58,706 bases of DNA from Planctomycetota bacterium (GCA_021800165.1 JAJYZF010000020.1:1-58706), one strand, 5' to 3'. Numbered from the stretch's first letter, positions 16,918 to 26,165 are shown. A program made the numbers and translations. The notes: generated from the letters alone by a model not told the origin.

Positions 16918-18147
16918 ATGACCAGTGGAAACAAGGCCGGTGGAAAATCCGCTGGCGCGCGGTATTTGCAGCAGGCACGGGAGCGTCTGGAGGGATTGAA
17001 CAAGTCCCTTGGTGAGTTGGTGGATCTGAGCCGGAAAATGGCCGAGTCTGTGTTAGCGGGCGGGGCCCTATTCACGCCGCCAACAACCACCTGGTTCGGC
17101 AGCGAATATGGCGGTCGTGCGGGCGGCTTCATGGGTCTGCACAGCGCTCATTACGTTCCTCAAAGTAATAAGGATGTGGCATTTTTTGCCTTACCAGACC
17201 CACGCCGCGCCACCACTTCGGCTATAGAGTTGCTGGAAAAGCTGGCGGCGTCGCCGGCCCAGTTATTCGTGGTGGGCACGCCGGGGGAACTACCGAAAGC
17301 GCTGCGTAAAAGAGTCGCGGGTTTTACGGGCGGCGATACGGCAACGCAAGGCGAGTACGACTTCGGGGAGTTTGGCCCGTTGGTGGGATTTCGGGCGTTT
17401 GAACAGTTTACGCGGATGTGGATGACGACGGGCGAACTGATTGCGGCGTGCATTGCAGCCGGCAAGATGCCGGTGATCTGGATGAGCGTGTGGCTGGAGG
17501 GCGCTTTTGTCCGTAATGCGAGTTTTATGAACCATAGCAATACCCGCGAGCCATGGTCTTATCCGATGTTTCATGAGAACCGCTATATTCCGCCGCTGGA
17601 GCCGGGCTACGCCGGGCAGGCTTTTTTGGCGGCGCTGACGGCGATTCATGGGCGTTTGGAATCGCAACTGCCTGTGCTTGCGCAGGCGGGCGCTTGGATG
17701 GCCGCGGCGCACCGCGGTGGGCATAAGGTTTACGCGATGGCGGTGGGCCACGCGTATCCGAACATACTGGAGATCACCCAGCCGGAGCAATATCCCATCC
17801 GGTGGTGGCCGCCGATGAGCGATCTTAATCGTGCGGTGCCAATGGAAATCGGGGAAGATGAAGTGGTACTGCATCTGGGCTATGCGCCGGTGGATATCGG
17901 CGATGTTAGGCGCATCGTTGATCGCGGGGTGAAGCTGATTTATACCAGCCCTTATGGCCGTCCGGCCGGGCTTAAAGACCATCCCAATCTGCTGTGGTTT
18001 GATTTACCGTGGCGGCCCACGGATGCGACGGTGGATATACCGGGTTATTCGGTGCGGATTTTGCCGATGAGTTCCAGTGCTCAGGCTCTGGCCTATAACG
18101 CCATGATGGCGGAATTTGCGCAAGCCATGCAGTGGCGGGCCAAGTAA
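16918..18147 (+). CDS. SIS-like sugar isomerase family protein (two-lobed)
   Basis: A 409-residue protein without signal peptide or membrane segment. The second half contains AAHRGGHKVYAMAVGHAYPN (about 261-280), which parallels the GGGGH phosphosugar loop of the preceding SIS protein. EVVLHLGYAPVD and KLIYTSPYGRP parallel the next two strands. The first half (about 60-200) could be a diverged first SIS lobe. This suggests a double-SIS enzyme related to its neighbour, but I do not recognise a named family. The ATG has a weak GGGG ribosome site. It is the last gene of the plus-strand sugar locus and converges on the ABC transporter operon, whose last stop codon lies ten bases away. Confidence 0.65.
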   Translation: MTSGNKAGGKSAGARYLQQARERLEGLNKSLGELVDLSRKMAESVLAGGALFTPPTTTWFGSEYGGRAGGFMGLHSAHYVPQSNKDVAFFALPDPRRATTSAIELLEKLAASPAQLFVVGTPGELPKALRKRVAGFTGGDTATQGEYDFGEFGPLVGFRAFEQFTRMWMTTGELIAACIAAGKMPVIWMSVWLEGAFVRNASFMNHSNTREPWSYPMFHENRYIPPLEPGYAGQAFLAALTAIHGRLESQLPVLAQAGAWMAAAHRGGHKVYAMAVGHAYPNILEITQPEQYPIRWWPPMSDLNRAVPMEIGEDEVVLHLGYAPVDIGDVRRIVDRGVKLIYTSPYGRPAGLKDHPNLLWFDLPWRPTDATVDIPGYSVRILPMSSSAQALAYNAMMAEFAQAMQWRAK

Positions 18148-18156
18148 AAGCGGGGA

Positions 18157-20031
18157 TTATTTTTCCACGGGGACTACGATGCCGCGGATGATCGTGCGCT
18201 GGGCGAGCAGAAAAATCATCAGGGTGGGAATGCTGGCGATCAGGACGGCCGCATAGACGGCGGCCGGGGTGGATTGTTGTTCAAACTGATAAAGCCAAAC
18301 TGAGATCAACCACATGTGTCGGGCGGGACAAACGATCAACGCTCCGAGAAAATTGGTATAGGCCCCCACGAAGGTACCGAGCGCGACCCAGGCCAGGATG
18401 GGCTTGCTAAGGGCCAGGGTAATTTGAAAGAACATGCGCAGTTCGGACGCGCCGTCAATGCGGGCGGCCTCGTAAAGCTCCCGGGGGAGGGAATCAAAGA
18501 ATCCTTTGAGCAGAAAAATCATGTAACCGTTGGCGATGGAGGGGAGTACTAAAGCACCGAAGGTATTGAGCAGGTGCAGGTGTCGCAGGATGATGAATAC
18601 GGGAATCATGGTGACCATGGGTGGAAAAGCCATGGTGGCCATGAGAATCAGGAGCATTTTATAGGTACCCGGCAGGCGGAAGCGGGACATGGAGTAGGCG
18701 GCCAGCGGATTTACCAGCAGTGCGGCCAGGATGGCCAGCGCACAATAGATGAGAGTGTTGAGCATGGCCCGCCCATGGAAGATCATCTGATTGAAAACAT
18801 TGACGTAGTTAAGCGTGGCAAAGTCCCAACGGAGTTTCAGGGAGTGTTGACGCACATACTGATACGTAATCTGGTCCATGGGAAGCTGGGCATCGGCAAA
18901 TCTCGGGTAATGGGTGTGCTCGGTGGCATTGAGCCTGGCGAGGTTGTGGTGGTAATGCCGGCGCAGCCACGCCCGCCAAACGTACCCCGGACCGGTCAGG
19001 CGATAAACGGAGGGGTTTAATGTGCGGAGGAATGCGGCATAATCCTGCGCCTGGTCACCCCCAAACCAATGGCCACGGGGTAGTGGAATCGCCCCGAACG
19101 ATGGATAGTGACCATGCCAACTGATATTCAAGGCCGCGATATTGGTGTAGCGTCCGGCCAAAAAACTTTGCCATGCAGCGGGGCTTTCTCCCTTGAGCAA
19201 CACAAATGATGGATTGAGATCCCGATGAACAAAAGTCAGCCATTCCTGGCGGAGTAACGGATGATTCGCGGGTGGTACACGGTCGGGGAGGACAAATGTT
19301 GTGAAGGAACTCACATGATGGGTATGGACACGATTGTATCCGGCGACGCTGGAAAGACCATACTTCGGCTGGATCATGGTGGCGAGAAAATAGCCGGTGA
19401 TAGAGGGGATATAGCGCTGGGCCACCGGCGACTGGCGCAGCAGTTGAAAGTAAGCGTGCCAGATGGGATCGGGGTGGTAGTTAAACCGCTGGGAGAGCCA
19501 GTTGGGCGGGGTTGGTGTGATATCGTTCCAGGAGCTGGTGGGAGCGCCGATGGCCCGGCCAAAGGCCCGCAAGCTACCGTGAAACTCTTGGGCCAGCCGC
19601 GTCCGCAAGCGCCGCAGGTTGGGCGGCGTGGTATTAAAGCCGGAAATTCCGCCCAATACCCACCAATAACGGGAAAATTTCACCTGGCGAAAAAAATCTT
19701 GCACATCGGCGATTCTGCCGCGCGCCGTCCCGGCCGGCACGCGCGCATCATTAAAGCTGTAGGCATGTTGGTGGGTATTTTGATTCAGAGTATTAACGCT
19801 TTGATTATATTTGGTTTCCAGAAATTTACGGTAAAGACTTTTATCGTTGGTTAAAAAAGATGGAATTAAGCCCAGGCTTGATGAATCCATTTGACTGCGC
19901 ATGGAGCCGGAAAGCATCAGCAGGAAAGGATAGATCATGCTGACGCCCCCGAGGGACAGCAATAGGATAAGGCCCAGATGCAGGAGCTTGCCGCGAAGGC
20001 TGCGTGTTTCGGCTTGGGAAATAATGGGCAA
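18157..20031 (-). CDS. MalG-type sugar ABC permease with ~350-residue extracytoplasmic repeat domain
   Basis: A 624-residue inner-membrane permease. A first membrane segment (about 18-40) is followed by an extra region up to about residue 415, then a standard MalG core with five segments and the EAA loop (EAARIDGA, about 521-528) that docks the ATPase. Normal family members are ~280 residues. The extra region holds five degenerate copies of a ~30-residue motif, F/W-L-x-x-x-Y, then LN, then a Phe/Trp and a final Pro, at about 70-98, 142-174, 215-250, 290-318 and 355-384. By topology it faces outside. The motif resembles the YxxxxxLNxxW helix turn of GH42-like sequences. TTG at 20031 is chosen because AAGGAG lies six bases upstream; a GTG at 20061 overlapping the upstream gene is an alternative. 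Confidence 0.85.
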   Translation of the reverse strand: MPIISQAETRSLRGKLLHLGLILLLSLGGVSMIYPFLLMLSGSMRSQMDSSSLGLIPSFLTNDKSLYRKFLETKYNQSVNTLNQNTHQHAYSFNDARVPAGTARGRIADVQDFFRQVKFSRYWWVLGGISGFNTTPPNLRRLRTRLAQEFHGSLRAFGRAIGAPTSSWNDITPTPPNWLSQRFNYHPDPIWHAYFQLLRQSPVAQRYIPSITGYFLATMIQPKYGLSSVAGYNRVHTHHVSSFTTFVLPDRVPPANHPLLRQEWLTFVHRDLNPSFVLLKGESPAAWQSFLAGRYTNIAALNISWHGHYPSFGAIPLPRGHWFGGDQAQDYAAFLRTLNPSVYRLTGPGYVWRAWLRRHYHHNLARLNATEHTHYPRFADAQLPMDQITYQYVRQHSLKLRWDFATLNYVNVFNQMIFHGRAMLNTLIYCALAILAALLVNPLAAYSMSRFRLPGTYKMLLILMATMAFPPMVTMIPVFIILRHLHLLNTFGALVLPSIANGYMIFLLKGFFDSLPRELYEAARIDGASELRMFFQITLALSKPILAWVALGTFVGAYTNFLGALIVCPARHMWLISVWLYQFEQQSTPAAVYAAVLIASIPTLMIFLLAQRTIIRGIVVPVEK

Positions 20032-20050
20032 TGGTTGCTCCTTAGTTGAG

Positions 20051-22876
20051 TCAGCGGCCACCCTTGAATTCGGCCTTGGAAAGCATTTTGAGTTGCGTGG
20101 CGGTAAACCAGATCAGAACAATGCCCAGCAGCCAAGCCATGGCGGTGCCCACCCCGAATTGAAGTTTAAGAAAGGTGCGGAAGAATATTTCCAGAGGAAT
20201 AATAAGGGTGGCGTGGTTTGGTCCGCCCCCGGTTAAGGCCAGAATATAATCGGTACCGCCTTGAAAGGCGGCGATGACTGCGGCGATGAATTGAATGACG
20301 ATCAGATATTTCAATTGCGGCAGGGTGATGTAGAATATTTTATGCCAAATACGCGCTCCATCCATTTCCGCAGCTTCGTAGAGTTCGTCGGGAACGGTTT
20401 TAAGTGCGGCCAAATACAAAATGGAACCGGCTCCGGCCCCCGCCCAAATTGTGGGCAATACCACGCAGAGCATGGCCATGGCCGGTGACTGTATCCATCC
20501 CAGCGGCGTGAGATGGAAGGGGCCGAAAAGCGTTTTCAGCGCGTCCAGGCCCGCGCTTGTGCCGCCGCCACTGATACGGGCCGCGACCGGCCGCAAGGTC
20601 ACGGCGATCAAGACGCCGGCTACGACCCACAAGGCGGCTTTGAGGGGCCGGCTCATCTCTTCAATTCGCAGCGGCAGCATGATAAGCAGCACAATCAATG
20701 AAATCCAGACACCCAAGGCCAGCAGTTTTATGATGGTGGCAGGTATGGGGCCACATAGATTCAACAGCAATAGAAGGTGGTTGAGTACACCGTATTTGGA
20801 TGGATCATAAAGCTGCCGCCAGAGAAACATAATTAGCACACCGCTGATGACCGAGGGAAGATAATAGACCGTACGGAAAATATATTTCAGAGTGGCGGTA
20901 GGCACTTCCTGGAGCAAAATGGCCAGCAGAATGGGCGGCCAAAATCCCAGGCCGATGGTCAGGGCAACGAAATAGATCGTGCGTCCGATGGAGCTCCAGA
21001 AGCGGGGATCAAAAAGCACTTTGGCGAAATTGCCTACGCCGGCCCAAGTGCTGTTTTGGACGAGTTCAAAATGAGAGAAGGCCATGCTTAGTCCGCCAGC
21101 CAGCGGGAGATAAGCCCATACAATCATCAGCAAAAAGGCGGGCACGAGCAGTGCATATCCGCCGAGAAACCGCCGCCACCCTGCACGGCTGGAAAAAATT
21201 GCATCCGCACGGGTGAAATACTGCCACACGCGCCAAAGCTCCAGCAAAAACAGGGCACCGATGACCAGGATAGTAATCAGGGCCACGATTTTTCTTAGAC
21301 GCATGACATTGAGCGGAATGGCTCCGAGCAGTTGATAGTTGATACGCTGCGAGGCCTGGTGGAGCAAACGGCTGATCTGCAAAATGGCCTGACTTCGCGG
21401 CATGTTGCCCAAATTCTGTTCCAAGGCGGAGTTGATGGGCGTGGACATGGGAGCATAAATATTCTGGGTGTTGTGCTGGTAAGGCTCGGGCACGCCGTTG
21501 GCGAGCGCGGTGTCAAAGGCTTTGGCCCACCCGGCGGGCACTTGCCGCAGCAGCCAAGTGTAGCAAAACTTTCGCAGGAGATCGGGATTTACGAATTGTC
21601 CGTAGCCGGATTGCACAAATGTTTGCACGCTGATCTGCTGGGCCCGCGGACCGGTGATGAACCAGATATAGCGCATCACGCCAATTTGTTGCTGCGGCGT
21701 GGATTTGGCAAATACGCCAAGCATGCTTGCATTTAATTCACCGCTGCTGGTACCGCCGGGTGGATGCGGTATTGGCGCAATACCGACGATCTGGGGGTTG
21801 GTGGCCTGGATTAATTCCTGCGAAAGGGTGCCAAACATCATGGCGATATGGCCCTGGCTCCAGAGCCAGTACATATTGCCCGCACCACTGATTCCCAGGT
21901 AAGCGGCTCCGTGGATGGTGCGTCCGTTGCGTGTAAAGCCGCCTTGGACAAGTCTACAAAAATAATAGATGGCCTGAGCGGTTTGCGGCGAGGCGTACAC
22001 GGAATGCCATCGGCCCAGGGCGTTTCGCGCCACGACTCGGGAACCGTTAGATGCCAGAAGAGGGAAAATGCTGTAACTGATGTCGCGCCCGCCGCCAAAG
22101 GCGATACCGTATTGCCGCCGGGATGGAATGGTGAGCTTGCGGGCATCTTGAAGCAATTGGTTCCAGGTACGGGGTGGCTCACGCGGATTGAGACCGGCGG
22201 CTCGAAACAGATCTTTGCGGTACAGTAAGGCACTCACCAAGATACTGGTGGGCATCGACCACACGTGTTTCACACGGTTGCGTTTACTGCGGCGATAGAT
22301 GACGGGCCAGGCGGTTTTGGGCACCCGCCGGCGCATAAGTTTCAAAGCTTGAGCAATTTCGGCGGCGTTGGGATTGGCCAACCAGCGGCCTTGGGCGTCC
22401 AGATGCCGCTGTGCCGGGTTCTTGCTGAGTACCCGGGCTAGGAGCACTTCCATCGGGGCTAAAAATCCATGTTCAATATAGGTAGAAGATTGCCGAAAGT
22501 TTACGTAAATGGCATTTGGCGGCATGCCTGCGGCAATAGCCATCAGTGGGCCGGTGTCCATGGACGAGCCTTGAATGGTCGGCATGGCAAAAGCTTTGAT
22601 CTTGTATTGCGGATATTTTTTGTGAAAGGCCCGCAAGACACGTCGTGCGGCCATGGATCCCACATCGGTACTGCCCGGATACGGTAGGCCAGCGGCGACA
22701 AAGGCGACAGAGGGGCTAGTTGCGCCCCTGGCGGGCAAGCATCGGCTTAGCAGCGCGGCTAACAACACCAGGCAAATCTTGGTGAACGCATTCGCCGGAA
22801 GCACTGCATCGCATCGGCGCGGGATTCCATGGCCGGCACCGAGACTACTGTGGTGATTCGGCTCTCTGGAGGGCAT
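20051..22876 (-). CDS. Fusion of extracellular solute-binding protein and MalF-type sugar ABC permease
   Basis: A 941-residue protein. Residues ~31-50 are a signal sequence. Residues ~52-515 form a type-1 sugar solute-binding protein, with LYRKDLFRAAGL, PRTWNQLLQDARKL, GHIAMMFGT and ASMLGVFAKS motifs of the family. A membrane helix (~529-550) leads to a MalF/UgpA-type permease (~570-941) with the EAA loop YEAAEMDGARIW (~833-844). The permease has an insertion (~705-790) containing two extra membrane segments between YGVLNHLL and LGWIQSP. Solute-binding protein and permease are normally separate; here the receptor is tethered to the channel. ATG 22876 is chosen because upstream codons are not protein-like. 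No ATPase is nearby, so a shared MsmK-type ATPase is expected elsewhere. Confidence 0.88.
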   Translation of the reverse strand: MPSREPNHHSSLGAGHGIPRRCDAVLPANAFTKICLVLLAALLSRCLPARGATSPSVAFVAAGLPYPGSTDVGSMAARRVLRAFHKKYPQYKIKAFAMPTIQGSSMDTGPLMAIAAGMPPNAIYVNFRQSSTYIEHGFLAPMEVLLARVLSKNPAQRHLDAQGRWLANPNAAEIAQALKLMRRRVPKTAWPVIYRRSKRNRVKHVWSMPTSILVSALLYRKDLFRAAGLNPREPPRTWNQLLQDARKLTIPSRRQYGIAFGGGRDISYSIFPLLASNGSRVVARNALGRWHSVYASPQTAQAIYYFCRLVQGGFTRNGRTIHGAAYLGISGAGNMYWLWSQGHIAMMFGTLSQELIQATNPQIVGIAPIPHPPGGTSSGELNASMLGVFAKSTPQQQIGVMRYIWFITGPRAQQISVQTFVQSGYGQFVNPDLLRKFCYTWLLRQVPAGWAKAFDTALANGVPEPYQHNTQNIYAPMSTPINSALEQNLGNMPRSQAILQISRLLHQASQRINYQLLGAIPLNVMRLRKIVALITILVIGALFLLELWRVWQYFTRADAIFSSRAGWRRFLGGYALLVPAFLLMIVWAYLPLAGGLSMAFSHFELVQNSTWAGVGNFAKVLFDPRFWSSIGRTIYFVALTIGLGFWPPILLAILLQEVPTATLKYIFRTVYYLPSVISGVLIMFLWRQLYDPSKYGVLNHLLLLLNLCGPIPATIIKLLALGVWISLIVLLIMLPLRIEEMSRPLKAALWVVAGVLIAVTLRPVAARISGGGTSAGLDALKTLFGPFHLTPLGWIQSPAMAMLCVVLPTIWAGAGAGSILYLAALKTVPDELYEAAEMDGARIWHKIFYITLPQLKYLIVIQFIAAVIAAFQGGTDYILALTGGGPNHATLIIPLEIFFRTFLKLQFGVGTAMAWLLGIVLIWFTATQLKMLSKAEFKGGR

Positions 22877-23185
22877 ATTTTTTTTCCAACCGCAATTCGT
22901 GTTCTTTAGTCTCCTGGCGTCATGTAAACGCTGCTTCCCGAAAAGTCTTGCACCCCGCAGTCGCTCACGCCAGTGCAAGAGCCGGAATATCGACCATGGC
23001 AGCGTCGGTGCGGGCATAGTGCAGGGTATTCTTGATAACGCTGCGAAAATCGTAGTTTGCCCGCAAAGGGTGGCCGTCGCAAGTGAGGATGTGCACCATG
23101 CACACCAAAAATCGTGGCTGGCCCATGGTTGGCATTCAAGGGTATAATCCCACCGTTGGAATGAACTTGGAGTAACTATAGCCTT
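22877..23185. promoter_or_regulatory. Divergent intergenic region between ABC operon and ubiD-like gene
   Basis: 309 bases with no credible gene. It holds an exact TATAAT at 23143-23148 reading towards the ubiD-like gene, with no strong -35. An 8-bp inverted repeat TCTTGCAC/GTGCAAGA lies at 22946-22953 and 22973-22980, nearer the ABC operon. A perfect inverted repeat TGTGCA-CCA-TGCACA lies at 23090-23104. These could be operators, but no regulator gene is adjacent. Confidence 0.5.
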
Positions 23186-24712
23186 ATGCCATACGACACG
23201 CTGCAAGAATTTCTCCAAGTACTGGAGTCTCAAGGTGAACTGCGCCGGATTAGCGCATCGGTGGATCCGTTATTAGAAATCGCGGAGATCACCGATCGGG
23301 TGAGCAAATCACCGACCCGCGATGGCCAGTATCCGGCTGTGGGCAAAGCTCCGTTTGCATCTCCCAACCCGCAGCATGGCACGGCGGGTGTGAATCAGGC
23401 GTTGCTCTTTGAACAGGTCCGAGGTAGTGATCTTCCGCTGGCGATTAATACCTTTGGGTCTTTTTCGCGGGTGCAACAGGCTTTGGGATGCGAACATCTC
23501 GATGAACTGGCGGGGCGCATAGCGGAATTGCTGCGGCCTGAAATGCCCACCCGGTTGATGGATAAGTTTAAAAAGGGGCTGGATCTGCTCAAAATTGGCG
23601 GTTACGCGCCGAAAATACGCACGGGGGCAGCGCTGTGTCAGCAGGTGGTGCTTACCGATACAGCGGATTTGACGCGGCTGCCCATTATTCAATGCTGGCC
23701 CAAGGATGGTGGGAGGTATATCACATTTGGGCAGGTGGTGACGCAGCATCCGGAAACGGGATCCCGCAATTTGGGGATGTATCGTGTGCAGGTGCTGGAT
23801 AAAAAACTTACCGCGATGCACTGGCATAAACATCACGATGGGGCCAGGCATTTTCGGGCGTGGGCAGCCATGCACAAGCCTTGTCCGCTGGCCATTACAC
23901 TGGGCGGCGAGAGCGTGCTGCCTTATGCGGCCACTGCTCCGTTGCCCGCAGGTGTAGATGAGCATTTTTTTGCGGGTTTTTTAATGGGGCGGGGTTTGGA
24001 TTTGGTGCCGTGCAAAACGATACCGCTGGAAGTATCCGCGAATTGCGAGATGGTGATTGAAGGCTTTGTGGATCCAGAGCAAACGGTACTGGAAGGCCCT
24101 TTTGGTGATCATACCGGCTTTTATTCCCTGGCCGATCAGTACCCGATCTTCCGGGTGACGGCGATTACCCATCGGCGCAATCCTGTTTATCCGACCACCA
24201 TTGTGGGCAAGCCGCCGCAGGAGGATTTTTATCTGGGCAAGGCGACCGAGCGTATATTTTTGCCGCTGCTGAAGTTGATGATTCCGGACATCCTTGATTA
24301 TGAACTGCCGATGTTCGGAGTGTTTCACAACTGCGCCTTTATCAAAATTCGCAAGGAATATCCGTATCATGCGCGCAAGGTGATGCATGCGGTGTGGGGG
24401 GCGGGGCAGATGGCCTGGACCAAAATGATTGTGGTGGTGGATGAACATGTGGATGTGCATAGTGTGGACGATGTGATGTTTCACGTGGCGGCCAATGTGG
24501 ATCCACGGCGGGACACGGTTATTGTGGATGGCCCATTGGACATTCTGGACCACGCCGCTCCGGCGCTTGGCGCGGGTTCTAAACTCGGGATTGATGCCAC
24601 AAAGAAATGGGTGGGGGAGGGGCAGGTGCGTGAGTGGCCGGAGGAGCTCTTGATGGATGACGCCACCGTGGACCGGGTGAGTCGACGCTGGAGGGAATAT
24701 GGTTTCTCATGA
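23186..24712 (+). CDS. ubiD: UbiD-like prenylated-FMN decarboxylase
   Basis: A 508-residue cytoplasmic protein whose start (YDTLQEFLQVLESQGELRRI) is the normal UbiD opening. TVLEGPFGDHTGFY (~295-308) is the conserved acidic loop, and the PTTIVGKPPQEDFYLGKA segment is also typical. UbiD enzymes remove or add carboxyl groups on aromatic or alpha,beta-unsaturated acids using prFMN made by UbiX. In ubiquinone-lacking bacteria such proteins often act in menaquinone synthesis, but substrate cannot be read from sequence; the gene name marks family only. An exact TATAAT lies ~40 bases upstream. The 3' end overlaps the next gene by 14 bases, so translation is probably coupled. Confidence 0.88.
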   Translation: MPYDTLQEFLQVLESQGELRRISASVDPLLEIAEITDRVSKSPTRDGQYPAVGKAPFASPNPQHGTAGVNQALLFEQVRGSDLPLAINTFGSFSRVQQALGCEHLDELAGRIAELLRPEMPTRLMDKFKKGLDLLKIGGYAPKIRTGAALCQQVVLTDTADLTRLPIIQCWPKDGGRYITFGQVVTQHPETGSRNLGMYRVQVLDKKLTAMHWHKHHDGARHFRAWAAMHKPCPLAITLGGESVLPYAATAPLPAGVDEHFFAGFLMGRGLDLVPCKTIPLEVSANCEMVIEGFVDPEQTVLEGPFGDHTGFYSLADQYPIFRVTAITHRRNPVYPTTIVGKPPQEDFYLGKATERIFLPLLKLMIPDILDYELPMFGVFHNCAFIKIRKEYPYHARKVMHAVWGAGQMAWTKMIVVVDEHVDVHSVDDVMFHVAANVDPRRDTVIVDGPLDILDHAAPALGAGSKLGIDATKKWVGEGQVREWPEELLMDDATVDRVSRRWREYGFS

Positions 24713-26165
24713 ACGACCAGATCCGGCCGGTTCAGCGGATCGCGGATTGCCGGCACTGGCGGGCGAACTGCTGGCCAGAATCCGTGCGGACCCGGAATGG
24801 CGATTCGTTCTCAACGGAGAAACACATATCGGTCAGGCCCCGGGACGGCTGGATGTCATGGGTGGAATTGCGGATTACACTGGATCGCTGGTTTGCCAAA
24901 TGCCGTTGGCTTTGGCCACCGCTGCACTGGTGCAAAGGCGGACCGATCGTTGGCTGGTCATTAAGAGCTACAACAGTCCCGCGGATGTAAACAGCGGGCC
25001 GACGAGTTTTCGTATAAGTTTGGATGATTTTTATGGTTCTGGATCGCTGCTGGAGGATTCCGCCATCCGGGTTCGATTTACCGGACGGGATCACTGGGCG
25101 GCGTACGTGGCGGGAATTTTCTGGGTACTGGCAAAACACCGTCACCTCACGGGCAGAACCAACGGGGCCAACATCTGTTGTTATTCCAATGTACCCATTG
25201 GGGCGGGGCTATCGAGCAGTGCGGCACTGGAGGTGGCGGCCCTGAATGCCGTTGCCGGAGCTTACCATCTTACGCTGGATCCAGTGGAAACGGCGGTGCT
25301 GGCCCAAAAAGTGGAAAATCAAATTGCCCAAGCTCCCTGCGGCATCATGGATCAGATGGCCAGCGTGCTGGGGCGGAAAGGGAAACTTCTGCTGCTGAAA
25401 TGCCAGCCGCACACTCTCATCGGCTACGAAGATCTGCCGGAGGGGACGACGGTTGCGGCTATCAGCAGCGGGGTGAAACATTCCGTTGCCGGGAGTGCGT
25501 ATACGCGGGTGCGGGTGGCAGCTTTTATGGCCCACGCAATCATAACCGCCATGGCGCGGGAGTTGGGCCTGAAAGCGGATCCGACCGGCGGTTATCTGGC
25601 CAATGTGCGGCCGGGCTTTTACCGGCGGTATTTGCGGCCCATGTTGCCGCGAGCGATGTCCGGGCAGGATTTTCTTCGGCGCTACGGGCGTACGGCAGAC
25701 ACGGTGACGCAGATTAACCCGGCCGAACAATATGCAATACGTGCCGCGGCGGAGCATCACATTATGGAGAACCAACGGGTGGAGAGGTTTGTGACGACAT
25801 TAAAGGCTGCGGCCCAGGATCGCAAAGGAAATCTGCGGCGGGCCGGACGTTTGATGCTTGCGGCCCATGCCAGTTACACCCATCGGGTGGAACTGGGCTG
25901 CAGGGAGACGGATTTTCTGGTACGGGCGGTGGTCGATGGCGGGCGCAACGGGGGCTTTTACGGGGCCAAAGCCACCGGCGGCGGGGGCGGTGGCAGCGTG
26001 GCCATATTGATGGAGGATTCGCCGCAGTATCATGGCATCCTGGCCGACATTGTGCGGGCCTATAGCCAAAAATTTTCCACCCCGGCGTTGGTCATCCGCG
26101 GTTCGGGTCCGGGTGCCTCGGAATTGGGCCAATGGACGCTGGCCAATGGCCAGATCGTCGGCTAA
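24699..26165 (+). CDS. GHMP-family sugar kinase, galactokinase-like
   Basis: A 488-residue cytoplasmic kinase. APGRLDVMGGIADYTGS (~48-64) is the substrate-binding signature that in galactokinase reads PGRVNLIGEHTDY; the Glu-His pair is replaced by Gly-Ile, as in divergent arabinokinase/galactokinase-like proteins. PIGAGLSSSAALEVA (~166-180) is the phosphate-binding loop. GFYGAKATGGGGGGSVAIL (~417-435) is the third GHMP motif. It probably phosphorylates a sugar at C1, but which one is unclear. It overlaps the ubiD-like gene by 14 bases, an odd pairing of quinone or aromatic metabolism with sugar activation, and lies 70 bases before gltX. Confidence 0.87.
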   Translation: MVSHERPDPAGSADRGLPALAGELLARIRADPEWRFVLNGETHIGQAPGRLDVMGGIADYTGSLVCQMPLALATAALVQRRTDRWLVIKSYNSPADVNSGPTSFRISLDDFYGSGSLLEDSAIRVRFTGRDHWAAYVAGIFWVLAKHRHLTGRTNGANICCYSNVPIGAGLSSSAALEVAALNAVAGAYHLTLDPVETAVLAQKVENQIAQAPCGIMDQMASVLGRKGKLLLLKCQPHTLIGYEDLPEGTTVAAISSGVKHSVAGSAYTRVRVAAFMAHAIITAMARELGLKADPTGGYLANVRPGFYRRYLRPMLPRAMSGQDFLRRYGRTADTVTQINPAEQYAIRAAAEHHIMENQRVERFVTTLKAAAQDRKGNLRRAGRLMLAAHASYTHRVELGCRETDFLVRAVVDGGRNGGFYGAKATGGGGGGSVAILMEDSPQYHGILADIVRAYSQKFSTPALVIRGSGPGASELGQWTLANGQIVG

